Origin: a virus
Virus record (IMG/VR): IMGVR_UViG_3300003873_000422
Location: 1 to 28,942 of that record
Reading direction: 5' to 3' (one strand)
Length of the DNA stretch: 28,942 nucleotides
The notes beneath the pieces were generated by a model. That model was not told where the DNA came from and did no database searches. It worked only from the letters and a program-made list of their open reading frames with translations. Below, piece by piece: positions 22,299 to 28,942 of the stretch (positions within the stretch are counted from its first letter, which is position 1; each line of letters opens with the position of its first letter). The position numbers were made by a program, and so were the translations under genes.

Positions 22299-24403
22299 AA
22301 CTCTCCAATTTTTATATTTATATTATTTATATTTATGAGAGTATCAAAACCTACACAGTTCCCGTAGGATTGCTGGAAGAATACTTCTCCTTTAGTAGCA
22401 AGAATCTCTTCATAAAACTCGTTTGGTGTTTTTACAGTACCATCTTGTTTAAATCTTGGTACCTTTTTCCAATCTGTGTGAAAAGCTATAGAATTATTTG
22501 ACCCATTTTTACGTTTTTGATATTGTACTTTGTAATTTTTGTCAGATTTTGTCAGGTTATTTACTTTTATATCTGATATTTTATTAGATGGTTCTATGCT
22601 AAGTATTTCAGAAGGTTTCACTAATGATTGGTAGTGGTTTTCTACCGTATCAGAATATATAATATAAGAACCGTTTAGAATTTCAGTAACAATATCATAA
22701 CCATCTTTCATTGCATTACTATACAGTATCTCAAACTCATTCATACCATTGGCTGTACTAATAAAAATATTTTTCTTTTTAGCTAGCGCAGATTGTGATG
22801 GTAACATAGAATCTAAATATGCTTCAAATCTAGTCATATTATTATCATTACCAGATATGTAAGCCGCTTCATCTGTGATTAGATATGAACAATTATGATG
22901 TGTTACACCGTCTACTAAATATGTATTATCACCTTGAACATTTATAGGGTCATAATAGTTATGCTCAGTGTCTTGAGTAATTTTCAATATTTTTTTAGAT
23001 TTTATCTTATGATTTACTTTAAGATTTTTAGCTTGTCTAAATATTTTACCACCTTTGTACTTTCCACACAATATTCGATGATCTTTGGTACAGTTAATTT
23101 GAGTATTATCTAAAATTATTGATACACCAATGTCTTGAACTTTTTTAAGACCATCAAAAGGTTTATATCCTTTTTTTGTAAGAATTTTTTGGTTTTTGTA
23201 TATGTTGTAAAGATTGTCAAAAGTTATAGTTTTTCTGACATTATTTTCTAATATATCTATTTTTGTATCACCTCTTAGACAGGTGTGACCCCTGAACGCT
23301 GAACTACCCGCTCTATCTGAAAGAATTCTAACGCCATTTTCTAGAGATATACTTTTCATATTCCATGCTTTGATACCAGGTGTTAACCAGATTGGAAGAT
23401 TTACGAATATATCCTTCACTTTCGTTAAGAACTCTGTAGCCATGCTATGTTTTTGTGCTGCGATTCCTACATTTACATCTTTTTCAAAAAGGCTCAAATG
23501 TACTAAGTATATACCGACAGTCACACTTTTACCACTATTATGACTTAAAATACCATTACTGTAATATACCTCATCTTTAGAATCGATAGATATGTCATAC
23601 ATATGCTCTTTTATTTTTAAGTCTTGTACAGAAATTACTTTACTGGGACCATTTACTGTATTTAGAATAATACCAAGACAATCTTTTACATATACTTCTT
23701 CATTATCTGATGCTATAACGACGTGATTGTGAGCTGCTTCTAAACTTAAACCATTTTCTAGTACTATTTTATATTTTGGTAGCTTTATCGTTTTATGTAT
23801 ACTGTGAACTTGTTTATAACCATCATTAGTAAGTACTCTGATATTTAGTACCCGTGTTTCAGTAAATAAAGAATCAGAAGACCTGTATTCTTGATATGGT
23901 TTACCTTGATTAAACAGATCACTTATTTTAATTGAACCCTTTGATGTAGTGATACTAGTATTAGATGAGCAACATTGCCTAGGTAAAAGACCCACTATAG
24001 ATTCATTCTCATCCTTGCTAATGCAATCTATAAACTCCAGCTGATAATATCGTAGATCTGGAAAATCTACACCTTTTGGAGTCTTGATTTTAACGTAATT
24101 CATCAAAAAGTAGAAAATATCCTCTTGACATTTCTTAATCTCTTGGATATGTATATCGTGTAATTGTAATTTAGTATTAATTCGTTTTAAGCTTGGTATA
24201 TTTTTATACGATATGATATTTCTAAAAGCATCTAAGTAGAATCCTTCTTCGTTCTGCTCTATATCTAAAATATCAAGAGCTATTTGCTTACCTCTTTTCG
24301 TTTCTCTAAGAGATCGTAGCAATTCCGGAGTAATCTCGTCTTTGTTATTTTTAAGGTGTTGAATTACTTCTTTTGTAAATATTTTAGCTAATTTTTTAGC
24401 CAT
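22283..24403 (-). CDS. 17: Large terminase gp17: ATPase part with two mini-inteins and short split N-intein
   Basis: DNA-packaging motor ATPase. I start at 24403 (MAKKLAKIF, after ACAAGGATTATT and a TATAAATAC late promoter) rather than the upstream in-frame ATG at 24475, whose first 24 residues are low-complexity Y/I/L/K overlapping the promoter. The extein contains YYQLEFIDCIS (adenine-binding region), the Walker A half LPRQ joined after splicing to SGKSVTVG, WNMKSISLENGVRI, Walker B SYLITDEAAYI (D511, E512) and motif III ISTANGMNEF. Inteins interrupt at residues 144-289, 375-504 and 683-706. The mature protein with the C-half is about 700 residues, longer than T4 gp17 (610). Confidence 0.95.
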   Translation of the reverse strand: MAKKLAKIFTKEVIQHLKNNKDEITPELLRSLRETKRGKQIALDILDIEQNEEGFYLDAFRNIISYKNIPSLKRINTKLQLHDIHIQEIKKCQEDIFYFLMNYVKIKTPKGVDFPDLRYYQLEFIDCISKDENESIVGLLPRQCCSSNTSITTSKGSIKISDLFNQGKPYQEYRSSDSLFTETRVLNIRVLTNDGYKQVHSIHKTIKLPKYKIVLENGLSLEAAHNHVVIASDNEEVYVKDCLGIILNTVNGPSKVISVQDLKIKEHMYDISIDSKDEVYYSNGILSHNSGKSVTVGIYLVHLSLFEKDVNVGIAAQKHSMATEFLTKVKDIFVNLPIWLTPGIKAWNMKSISLENGVRILSDRAGSSAFRGHTCLRGDTKIDILENNVRKTITFDNLYNIYKNQKILTKKGYKPFDGLKKVQDIGVSIILDNTQINCTKDHRILCGKYKGGKIFRQAKNLKVNHKIKSKKILKITQDTEHNYYDPINVQGDNTYLVDGVTHHNCSYLITDEAAYISGNDNNMTRFEAYLDSMLPSQSALAKKKNIFISTANGMNEFEILYSNAMKDGYDIVTEILNGSYIIYSDTVENHYQSLVKPSEILSIEPSNKISDIKVNNLTKSDKNYKVQYQKRKNGSNNSIAFHTDWKKVPRFKQDGTVKTPNEFYEEILATKGEVFFQQSYGNCVGFDTLININNINIKIGELWEML
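22892..23281 (-). mobile_element. Mini-intein in TerL before Walker B (GHT|C)
   Basis: 130 residues, starting CLRGDTKIDI, block B INCTKDHRILC, ending YYDPINVQGDNTYLVDG..THHN before Cys. Removal gives SSAFRGHT-CSYLITDEAAY, matching T4 AVRGNSFAMIYIDECAF. No endonuclease. It is one of the shortest contiguous inteins here. Confidence 0.92.
23537..23974 (-). mobile_element. Mini-intein in TerL Walker A (RQ|S)
   Basis: 146 residues, starting CCSSNTSITTSKG, with an AAHNHVVIA block B and ending MYDISIDSKDEVYYSNG...LSHN before Ser. Removal gives LLPRQ-SGKSV, the terminase Walker A (T4 LSRQLGKTT). No endonuclease. Confidence 0.92.
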
Positions 24404-24422
24404 AATAATCCTTGTTTTATTG

Positions 24423-24430
24423 TATTTATA
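24423..24430 (-). promoter_or_regulatory. Late promoter of terminase
   Basis: TATTTATA on the + strand (TATAAATAC read leftward), 19 nt upstream of the chosen TerL start. It overlaps the divergent rightward TATAAATA by two bases. Confidence 0.6.
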
Positions 24431-24459
24431 TAAATATAAATAAAAAATATTATATAATA
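24429..24459 (+). promoter_or_regulatory. Rightward promoter cluster (two TATAAATA, one TATAATA)
   Basis: Overlapping TATAAATA octamers at 24429-24436 and 24435-24442, then TATAATA at 24453-24459, ahead of the gene at 24487. Late-type and host-sigma70-type elements side by side may allow expression at several stages. Confidence 0.5.
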
Positions 24460-24486
24460 CTATATAAATTAACATAAAGGATACAC

Positions 24487-24756
24487 ATGTCAGAAAACGC
24501 TAAACAACCAGAGGATAATCTATTAACAATTGGTGGTAATCAATATAAAGAATCATCACTTTCACCCGAAATTATCGCTAGTATAAGACATATTTTGATT
24601 CTTCAAAATAAGAACAAAGAACTTAGTACAGACTTTGCCATAAATCAGAGCACCATTGTTATTCTTGAAGGTAATCTTAAAGAGTCTTTAAAAGATGTAC
24701 CTGTTGTACCAGTCGAGGAACCTGTACAAGAAGAAGCTGAAGTTAAAAAAGGATAG
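24487..24756 (+). CDS. Small helical protein, DUF6447-like
   Basis: The pattern LLTIGGNQYKESSLSPEIIASI...NKELSTDFAINQSTIVILEGNLKESL resembles the small phage/bacterial family annotated DUF6447 (a short 'dGxxY' beta unit, then a helix pair with a QT/QS turn). No function is established. The C-terminus is acidic and proline/valine-rich (VPVVPVEEPVQEEAEV). The family call is from memory of the pattern and is moderate in strength. It is translated with the next gene (2-nt gap). Confidence 0.75.
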   Translation: MSENAKQPEDNLLTIGGNQYKESSLSPEIIASIRHILILQNKNKELSTDFAINQSTIVILEGNLKESLKDVPVVPVEEPVQEEAEVKKG

Positions 24757-24758
24757 TA

Positions 24759-25028
24759 TTGAAAGTTATAAAACTTCTAAATAATGATATCTTGATAGGT
24801 ACTGCTTCTAAAGGTGAAACACCTGAAACAGTAGTAGTAGAAACACCCTATACAGTTAAAGATGTAGGCCAAGGACCTTGTGTGATGCCGTACGAATTTG
24901 ATTTATTATTAGAACCCATGAAAATTATAACATTTCAAAGTTATAACATACTATGGATAAAACACCTCTCAGATTTTCCAACTGTAGAACAACAATATAT
25001 CAAAGCTACAACCGGTTTAGAAATTTAA
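24759..25028 (+). CDS. Small LSm-like phage protein
   Basis: Starts at TTG, 6 nt after AAAAAAGGA. The MKVIKLLNNDILIGTAS start followed by VVVETPYTVKDVG...MPYEFDLL matches small beta-barrel (LSm/Hfq-like) proteins common in marine T4-like phages (MKxIKLxTGExIIA...ENPxxI). Those are of unknown function. 89 residues; a strong hairpin terminator follows 3 nt after the stop. Confidence 0.7.
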   Translation: MKVIKLLNNDILIGTASKGETPETVVVETPYTVKDVGQGPCVMPYEFDLLLEPMKIITFQSYNILWIKHLSDFPTVEQQYIKATTGLEI

Positions 25029-25030
25029 GT

Positions 25031-25068
25031 AAGCACTGCATTTTTTAAAGTTTTAAAATGCAGTGCTT
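25031..25068. terminator. Hairpin terminator, probably bidirectional
   Basis: A perfect 14-bp stem AAGCACTGCATTTT / AAAATGCAGTGCTT with a 10-nt loop lies between convergent genes (25028 rightward, 25119 leftward). The A/T ends of the stem can act as U-tract in both directions. Confidence 0.85.
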
Positions 25069-25118
25069 TATATGTTTTAAATTCTTTCAAATGTTAAAAA
25101 ATAGAGTAATATAAAATT

Positions 25119-26522
25119 TTAGTAAACTTTTATAAATGGTCCACCTTCAGTAGTTTTTTTCTCAGCAAAATATACCCATTTTGTTAAAAGCTCATCAAGT
25201 TTTTTTATTTTATAAAGTTCAGCAAAATAGTAAGCAATTATTAATCCTTGTAATTTTGTACATAATTCAGTTTCAATATAATTCTTATCTTTATTTGAAT
25301 AAATTAATTCTACATTATTTTTAAATTCACTAAAATTATTTACATTAAGTTCAATGTTTATTCCTGATGTTACTATAGTATTAAATCTTTTTTTCCATTC
25401 GTTCTCTTCTTTCTCAAAATCTTCAAAAGTAAAAGGTATATCTTTACCAAATGGAAAAATAAATTTTGAAGAATATTCTAAAAGAATTTTATCTCTTAAT
25501 TTTGCAGGAACTTTTCCTAATTCTGCTTTTGCTCCTTTTAATTTATATGATACTTGAACTCTTGCTTTATTTTTCTTTGGATACATTCTTATCTGAGGTA
25601 ATAATTTTGCTTTCCCGTTATAATCTTGAACATAATTAAATTCGTCATTAGCAAAAGCTCCATTAGATTTTAAGTTTAAAAGTAATTTTCCGCTTTCAAA
25701 TGGATAAACAATTTCTTTTTTCTTTTTTACTTGTCTTTCTTTTGATTTTGTTACATTTAAAATTTCATATTTACCTGTTTTTCCTGCTTTTTTCAGTGAT
25801 ATACCAACGAGTCTCCCACTAAAAAGCATTTCTATCATCTTATCATTAAGTTCCTGTAGTGTTTTACATTCTTTTAATTCTTTTTGAACATTATCATCTT
25901 TTATAAGCCAAATATCAGCAGGATTCCAAGTATCTTTTTTTGAAATTCCAAAGTCTCTAACTTTTGTTGTTATAAAGTGCATAAACTCACCATCTCTATT
26001 ATAATATTTCATTTTTTTAAGTTTAAATATTTGAGCAATTTTTTTAAATTGTTCATATTGACTTTCAAAAGATATTTGCCAACTTTTGTCATTTATAACA
26101 TCAGGATATATATCAACAAGATCTGATAAAGAATATTTTTTATTTTTATCTAAAAGTATCTCAAATATTTTTAATGATGCTTTTTCTTGCATTTGTGTTG
26201 TTTTTGCATCACCTTGTCTTGAAGATTTGTCTTTTAGTGAATCTTTAGATATTTCATTTAATTTATATTCAGGTTTTTTTGTTTTCATTGAAATAAAGAC
26301 TTTTTTAAACTTTTTACCATCTTTAAAAATAGGTTCCAATTCTTCAAGATTTTTTGCATTTTTTAATGAATTTAATGTTTCTTTAGGTAGAGTAATTTTA
26401 TCAGTAAATTTATTTTTATTTCTTTCTATTAAAACTTCTTCTTTATTTTCAATTTTTTTAATTAAATTTTTGAAATATAGCCAATTATGTTTGGGTAGTT
26501 CATCAAATCTAATTGTCGCCAT
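25119..26522 (-). CDS. Lysine-rich protein, possible PD-(D/E)XK nuclease
   Basis: 467 residues, very rich in lysine. A central block WNPADIWLI (D203) is followed about 40 residues later by LVGISLKKAGKTGKYEI (S242-K245), which resembles the D...(E/S)xK active-site spacing of PD-(D/E)XK nucleases where the acidic residue is replaced. An earlier TTQMQEKASLKIFE helix could supply an additional acid (E113). This reading is tentative; a structural role is also possible. The start follows AAAGGAAAAATA, with a late-type octamer further upstream. Its base composition (long T/A runs) looks somewhat different from the neighbours, as for a recently acquired gene. Confidence 0.8.
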   Translation of the reverse strand: MATIRFDELPKHNWLYFKNLIKKIENKEEVLIERNKNKFTDKITLPKETLNSLKNAKNLEELEPIFKDGKKFKKVFISMKTKKPEYKLNEISKDSLKDKSSRQGDAKTTQMQEKASLKIFEILLDKNKKYSLSDLVDIYPDVINDKSWQISFESQYEQFKKIAQIFKLKKMKYYNRDGEFMHFITTKVRDFGISKKDTWNPADIWLIKDDNVQKELKECKTLQELNDKMIEMLFSGRLVGISLKKAGKTGKYEILNVTKSKERQVKKKKEIVYPFESGKLLLNLKSNGAFANDEFNYVQDYNGKAKLLPQIRMYPKKNKARVQVSYKLKGAKAELGKVPAKLRDKILLEYSSKFIFPFGKDIPFTFEDFEKEENEWKKRFNTIVTSGINIELNVNNFSEFKNNVELIYSNKDKNYIETELCTKLQGLIIAYYFAELYKIKKLDELLTKWVYFAEKKTTEGGPFIKVY

Positions 26523-26554
26523 TATTTTTCCTTTATTTTTGTTGCATTTTTAAT

Positions 26555-26562
26555 TATTTATA
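26555..26562 (-). promoter_or_regulatory. Late promoter motif of the 25119-26522 gene
   Basis: TATAAATA read leftward, 32 nt upstream of the start at 26522, in the 69-nt gap after gp15. Confidence 0.45.
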
Positions 26563-26591
26563 AAATTATCTTATTAATTTTTCTTGACAAT

Positions 26592-27605
26592 TTAAATTAT
26601 AGTTATTTGTTTAGTCATTAAGTTTGAAGTGTTATTGTGAATATCAGTAATCATACACTGTACTTCTACAATTTCAGAAGCATCTCCTGTTAGATAAATG
26701 TAATATCCGTTATCCTCTATAGTAGTAGACCCTGTACAACTCCACGAAAATGTCAATTCATCTAGCTTATTATCATAATCATTAAAAATGCACGTAATTT
26801 TTAATTTATCATGCACTGTAATGCTATCTAATGAGCTTAAACTTTCTATGACAGGTACTATTTTACCAAACTCTCCATCTTTAGTTAAATCGTGTATTTT
26901 TAAATCAGTAGGTAATTCTTGCACTACATCATAATCAAATTGAACAGCTCTGTTAAAATCGTTTTGTTCTGATGTGTACCAAAGATTAAGAAACATTTTG
27001 AGATGTTTTATTTTATCTTGTTTATCTAGAGGGTTATAAAAGTTACCTTTAAGGCTGATAGATACGTGAATGTTTATAATATCCGTGCTAAGTTCATCAT
27101 AATCTTGTGGTTCTATTTCTATTGCTAGTAATTGTATTGGTACTGTTGTAGGAACATCTTGATTTGGTATCTCGTTGATTAATAGATTATATGTAGGATT
27201 AAATTTTGTGGTGACTTGTTCCGCTATCATTGATGCTTCATTCATTCCTCTACACATTATAACTATTTCATAGTTAAAATCATACGATACAGCATTAAAT
27301 AAAAATTCACCAAAATTATTAGTACCAAGCTTGACAAACTTTATAGTCTGTCTTTCTATGTTTCGGACAAGGTCAGTTAATGTTAGTTTTGATCTTGGTA
27401 AGAAGTTATAGTTACCTGATAATAAGTTTTGCTCATCTACTTCATCAAGTAGGTTAATCTTTTCTCTGTTACTGTACTTTATAGGTATTTTCTTATATAG
27501 TGTTTCTATATTATTGTTTGTATTTACTGTATATTCTACTTTAAGATTACCGAAAGTTTCTAAGAGTGCTAGTGTATATTTTCTAAGAGTATTATGAAAA
27601 AACAT
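26592..27605 (-). CDS. 15: Tail sheath stabiliser/completion protein gp15 with extra C-terminal domain
   Basis: gp15 caps the contractile tail and joins it to the head neck. The pattern FFHNTLRKYTLALLETFGNLKVEY, VPIKYS(N)REK-like IPIKYSNREK, LPRSKLTLTDL, FNYEIVIMCRGMNEASMIAEQV and FNPTYNLLINE follows gp15 of marine T4-like phages and, more distantly, T4 gp15 (FRRYATLMGDLF, ILPRINLHLVDF, YELSIFTRYEDDMFQIVEQI). Residues about 240-337 form a beta-rich extension (SITVHDKLKITCIFND...FSWSCTGSTTIEDNGYYIY) resembling an immunoglobulin/PKD fold. A late-type promoter lies 18 nt upstream. Confidence 0.85.
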   Translation of the reverse strand: MFFHNTLRKYTLALLETFGNLKVEYTVNTNNNIETLYKKIPIKYSNREKINLLDEVDEQNLLSGNYNFLPRSKLTLTDLVRNIERQTIKFVKLGTNNFGEFLFNAVSYDFNYEIVIMCRGMNEASMIAEQVTTKFNPTYNLLINEIPNQDVPTTVPIQLLAIEIEPQDYDELSTDIINIHVSISLKGNFYNPLDKQDKIKHLKMFLNLWYTSEQNDFNRAVQFDYDVVQELPTDLKIHDLTKDGEFGKIVPVIESLSSLDSITVHDKLKITCIFNDYDNKLDELTFSWSCTGSTTIEDNGYYIYLTGDASEIVEVQCMITDIHNNTSNLMTKQITII

Positions 27606-27622
27606 TGTACCTTCTTTTGTAG

Positions 27623-27630
27623 TATTTATA
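27623..27630 (-). promoter_or_regulatory. Late promoter of gp15
   Basis: TATAAATAC read leftward, 17 nt upstream of the gp15 start, with AGAAGG as ribosome site in between. Confidence 0.6.
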
Positions 27631-27687
27631 TTTTTTAGATGTTATGTAGAGTATATTGTTTTAAGGTGTTTTTAATATAAATTATTA

Positions 27688-27694
27688 TATAATA
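27688..27694 (+). promoter_or_regulatory. TATAATA promoter of the methyltransferase gene
   Basis: TATAATA 17 nt before the TTG start. A TTTAAGG element occurs further upstream but not at the 10-nt spacing seen elsewhere. Confidence 0.4.
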
Positions 27695-27711
27695 AATAAA
27701 AAGGTTATATC

Positions 27712-28737
27712 TTGAATCTATACATTTATTCAGATCGATATGCTAAAGACATTATATACGTGTTAAAGAATAATGATTATTTAGTACTTCAAGATAGCTT
27801 TAGTATTTGTACCTGGAAATGGTTACTTAAGTACAAGCAGATAAATACTAAGATAAATATAGTAACAGTAGATGAATTACTAGAAGGAGAATTAGATAAC
27901 GTGAAATTTGATTACATAGTAGGTAACCCTCCTTATCAAGACGGGTCTAAGAAATCAGATAAGGGTAGACAAGCTCAAAATAAAATATATCCTGCTATAT
28001 GTAAAAAAGCAATTTCTTTACTTAGTCCAAATGGTACAATAAATTTCATAACACCTACTTCAATTACAAGACTAAACAAAAAATTCTCACTATTATCACT
28101 ACCAATGAATGTAAAAGAAGTAGATTTTTCTATAAATTCTAAATTTAATGTAGGTGTAACTGTGTGTTCTTGGATTGTTCAGAATACCCCTAAAAAGAAA
28201 AACATAAAAATTATAGGAACGAATGGTTCAGAAAAACTATCAAGTACTATATATGATATTGATAGATTCAATGAAAAGTTTATATACATGTTCAATAAAA
28301 TGTATAGAACACCTGTAAAAGATAGAATGTTTACCAAAAATAATGTTGGAACCAACTTAAGTAAAGAAAAAACAGAATATTACAAGCACAAAATACTAAA
28401 ATTACAAAATGGTAAAGAAGTACTATCATATTATACGGGTAAAACACCTATACTCCATAATAGAGATAAACTATTTGTACCTAGTACTAAAATGTTTAGA
28501 CCTAGCTCATTGTTTACTTCGAAAAAAGATTTTGATATGAATTATTTATGTACATTAAACAAAAATAAAGAAAATATTGAATCATTTATATTTTCAAAGT
28601 ACTTTATTGAGCTAACTAATACTTGGAAACTATACAAAAATGTTGGATTTACGGAGAGTGTTATATATCTACCGAAATTTGATACATCTAAACATTGGGA
28701 TAACAAATCAGTAAAAGAATTCCTAGAAAATATTTAA
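27712..28737 (+). CDS. N6-adenine DNA methyltransferase-like protein (NPPY)
   Basis: The catalytic motif IV is clear: FDYIVGNPPYQDG (NPPY at 72-75), followed by KIYPAICKKAISLLSPNGTINFITPTSITR, as in Eco57I/type IIG-type adenine methyltransferases. The usual SAM-binding motif I (FxGxG) that precedes NPPY by about 50-70 residues is not recognisable in the short N-terminus, so the enzyme may use a divergent SAM site or be inactive. The C-terminal half should be target recognition. No restriction nuclease is adjacent. Phage orphan methyltransferases usually protect the genome from host restriction. The TTG start follows AAAAAGGTTATATC. Confidence 0.82.
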   Translation: MNLYIYSDRYAKDIIYVLKNNDYLVLQDSFSICTWKWLLKYKQINTKINIVTVDELLEGELDNVKFDYIVGNPPYQDGSKKSDKGRQAQNKIYPAICKKAISLLSPNGTINFITPTSITRLNKKFSLLSLPMNVKEVDFSINSKFNVGVTVCSWIVQNTPKKKNIKIIGTNGSEKLSSTIYDIDRFNEKFIYMFNKMYRTPVKDRMFTKNNVGTNLSKEKTEYYKHKILKLQNGKEVLSYYTGKTPILHNRDKLFVPSTKMFRPSSLFTSKKDFDMNYLCTLNKNKENIESFIFSKYFIELTNTWKLYKNVGFTESVIYLPKFDTSKHWDNKSVKEFLENI

Positions 28738-28756
28738 AAAACAACATTAATCAAGC

Positions 28757-28780
28757 TTTAAGCTAAAGTACTATATAATA
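28757..28780 (+). promoter_or_regulatory. TTTAAGC-N10-TATAATA promoter
   Basis: TTTAAGC (28757-28763), a 10-nt spacer, TATAATA (28774-28780), then TGTTATAGAAAGGATAAAT before the ATG at 28800. Near-copy of the 11255-11278 promoter. Confidence 0.6.
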
Positions 28781-28799
28781 TGTTATAGAAAGGATAAAT

Positions 28800-28942
28800 A
28801 TGATAGTATTATTTAAAAATAGAGATGAGAATGGTAAATTTTTCTTCGGTACTCTTATGAAGTCGTACCCCGTTTATTGTGATATAACAGATTACAGAGA
28901 TTTTGACAATAAATCAGACTGGAAACATACACACATAAAATC
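28800..28942 (+). CDS. Hypothetical protein, cut by window end
   Basis: ATG after GAAAGGATAAAT; 47 codons are visible (MIVLFKNRDENGKFFFGTL...) before the window ends. The product begins with beta-strand-like sequence rich in aromatic residues. Not recognised. Confidence 0.7.
   Translation, partial: MIVLFKNRDENGKFFFGTLMKSYPVYCDITDYRDFDNKSDWKHTHIK

Larger units (their letters stand above)
20832..22357 (-). mobile_element. Atypically split TerL intein (AceL-TerL type) with Vsr-like endonuclease
   Basis: The N-intein is only 24 residues (22286-22357: CVGFDTLI...IGELWEML), against 25 in AceL-TerL. The C-intein is 109 residues (20832-21158). Joining the exteins gives FFQQSYGN-TFAGSSY, matching the region of T4 gp17 around AQFRQEHTAAFEG. 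A 66-codon gene and an endonuclease separate the halves. The break lies between blocks A and B. Confidence 0.92.

Noticed and set aside
24404-24475. Upstream start of terminase at 24475
   Set aside because: The extra 24 residues are AT-driven low complexity and cover the promoter octamer; a good ribosome site sits just before 24403.
26086-26553. 155-aa open frame opposite the lysine-rich gene
   Set aside because: It is an AT-rich shadow of the 25119-26522 gene with phenylalanine/serine-rich content and no ribosome site or family resemblance.
1-28942. tRNA or rRNA genes
   Set aside because: No cloverleaf or T-loop GTTCRANYC pattern that holds up was seen in the intergenic gaps; nearly all DNA is coding.

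Overview
The window is a 29-kb piece of a very AT-rich, T4-like tailed phage genome (contractile-tailed, Straboviridae/'Tevenvirinae'-like gene set). Recognisable T4-type genes are the clamp loader subunits (gp44, gp62), family-B DNA polymerase (gp43), replicative helicase (gp41), large terminase (gp17) and tail-sheath stabiliser (gp15). Accessory genes encode GroEL, ClpP with an adjacent AAA+ ATPase, a DHH phosphoesterase, a CheY-like response regulator and an NPPY DNA methyltransferase. The CheY closely resembles Campylobacterota chemotaxis CheY, and many promoters are a bare TATAAT with no clear -35 box. A Campylobacterota host (Arcobacter/Sulfurimonas-like) is therefore my best inference, not a proof.

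Layout. Bases 1-19893 read rightward: groEL, a frameshifted hypothetical gene, gp44 (split), AAA+ ATPase, clpP, polymerase (43A, then an interrupted 43B), a small gene, gp62, DHH phosphoesterase, HNH endonuclease A, gp41 (split around HNH endonuclease B), an acidic/basic protein, CheY and a 96-aa protein. Bases 19947-24403 read leftward: large terminase, split around a Vsr-like endonuclease. Two small rightward genes and a hairpin terminator follow, then two leftward genes (a lysine-rich possible nuclease and gp15), then a rightward methyltransferase and a gene cut by the window end.

The striking property is the density of self-splicing elements. I count eight inteins in four essential genes: one in gp44, two in gp43, two in gp41 and three in TerL. 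Four are split, so gp44, gp43, gp41 and TerL must each be joined by protein trans-splicing. Each split site carries a different endonuclease type: GIY-YIG-like, HNH fused to the N-intein, free HNH, and Vsr-like. In every case the C-half gene starts inside or at the very end of the endonuclease reading frame. Three inteins sit exactly in the Walker A loops of three different ATPases. The polymerase additionally contains a 296-nt group I intron whose splice sites can be placed to the base (it restores the NSLYGA motif), and it is also divided into 43A and 43B.

The two free HNH endonuclease genes (13015 and 16303) share a near-identical leader: a late-promoter-like TATAAATA, a 5' strand that can pair with the anti-Shine-Dalgarno strand, two interlocked inverted repeats, and a hairpin that hides the ribosome binding site. 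The interlocked repeats differ completely in sequence between the two copies but keep their self-complementarity. I consider this conserved, covarying RNA (or DNA) element the best candidate for an undescribed system here. Two genes appear to start with AUA, and two genes carry +1 offsets next to A-runs that may be sequence errors.
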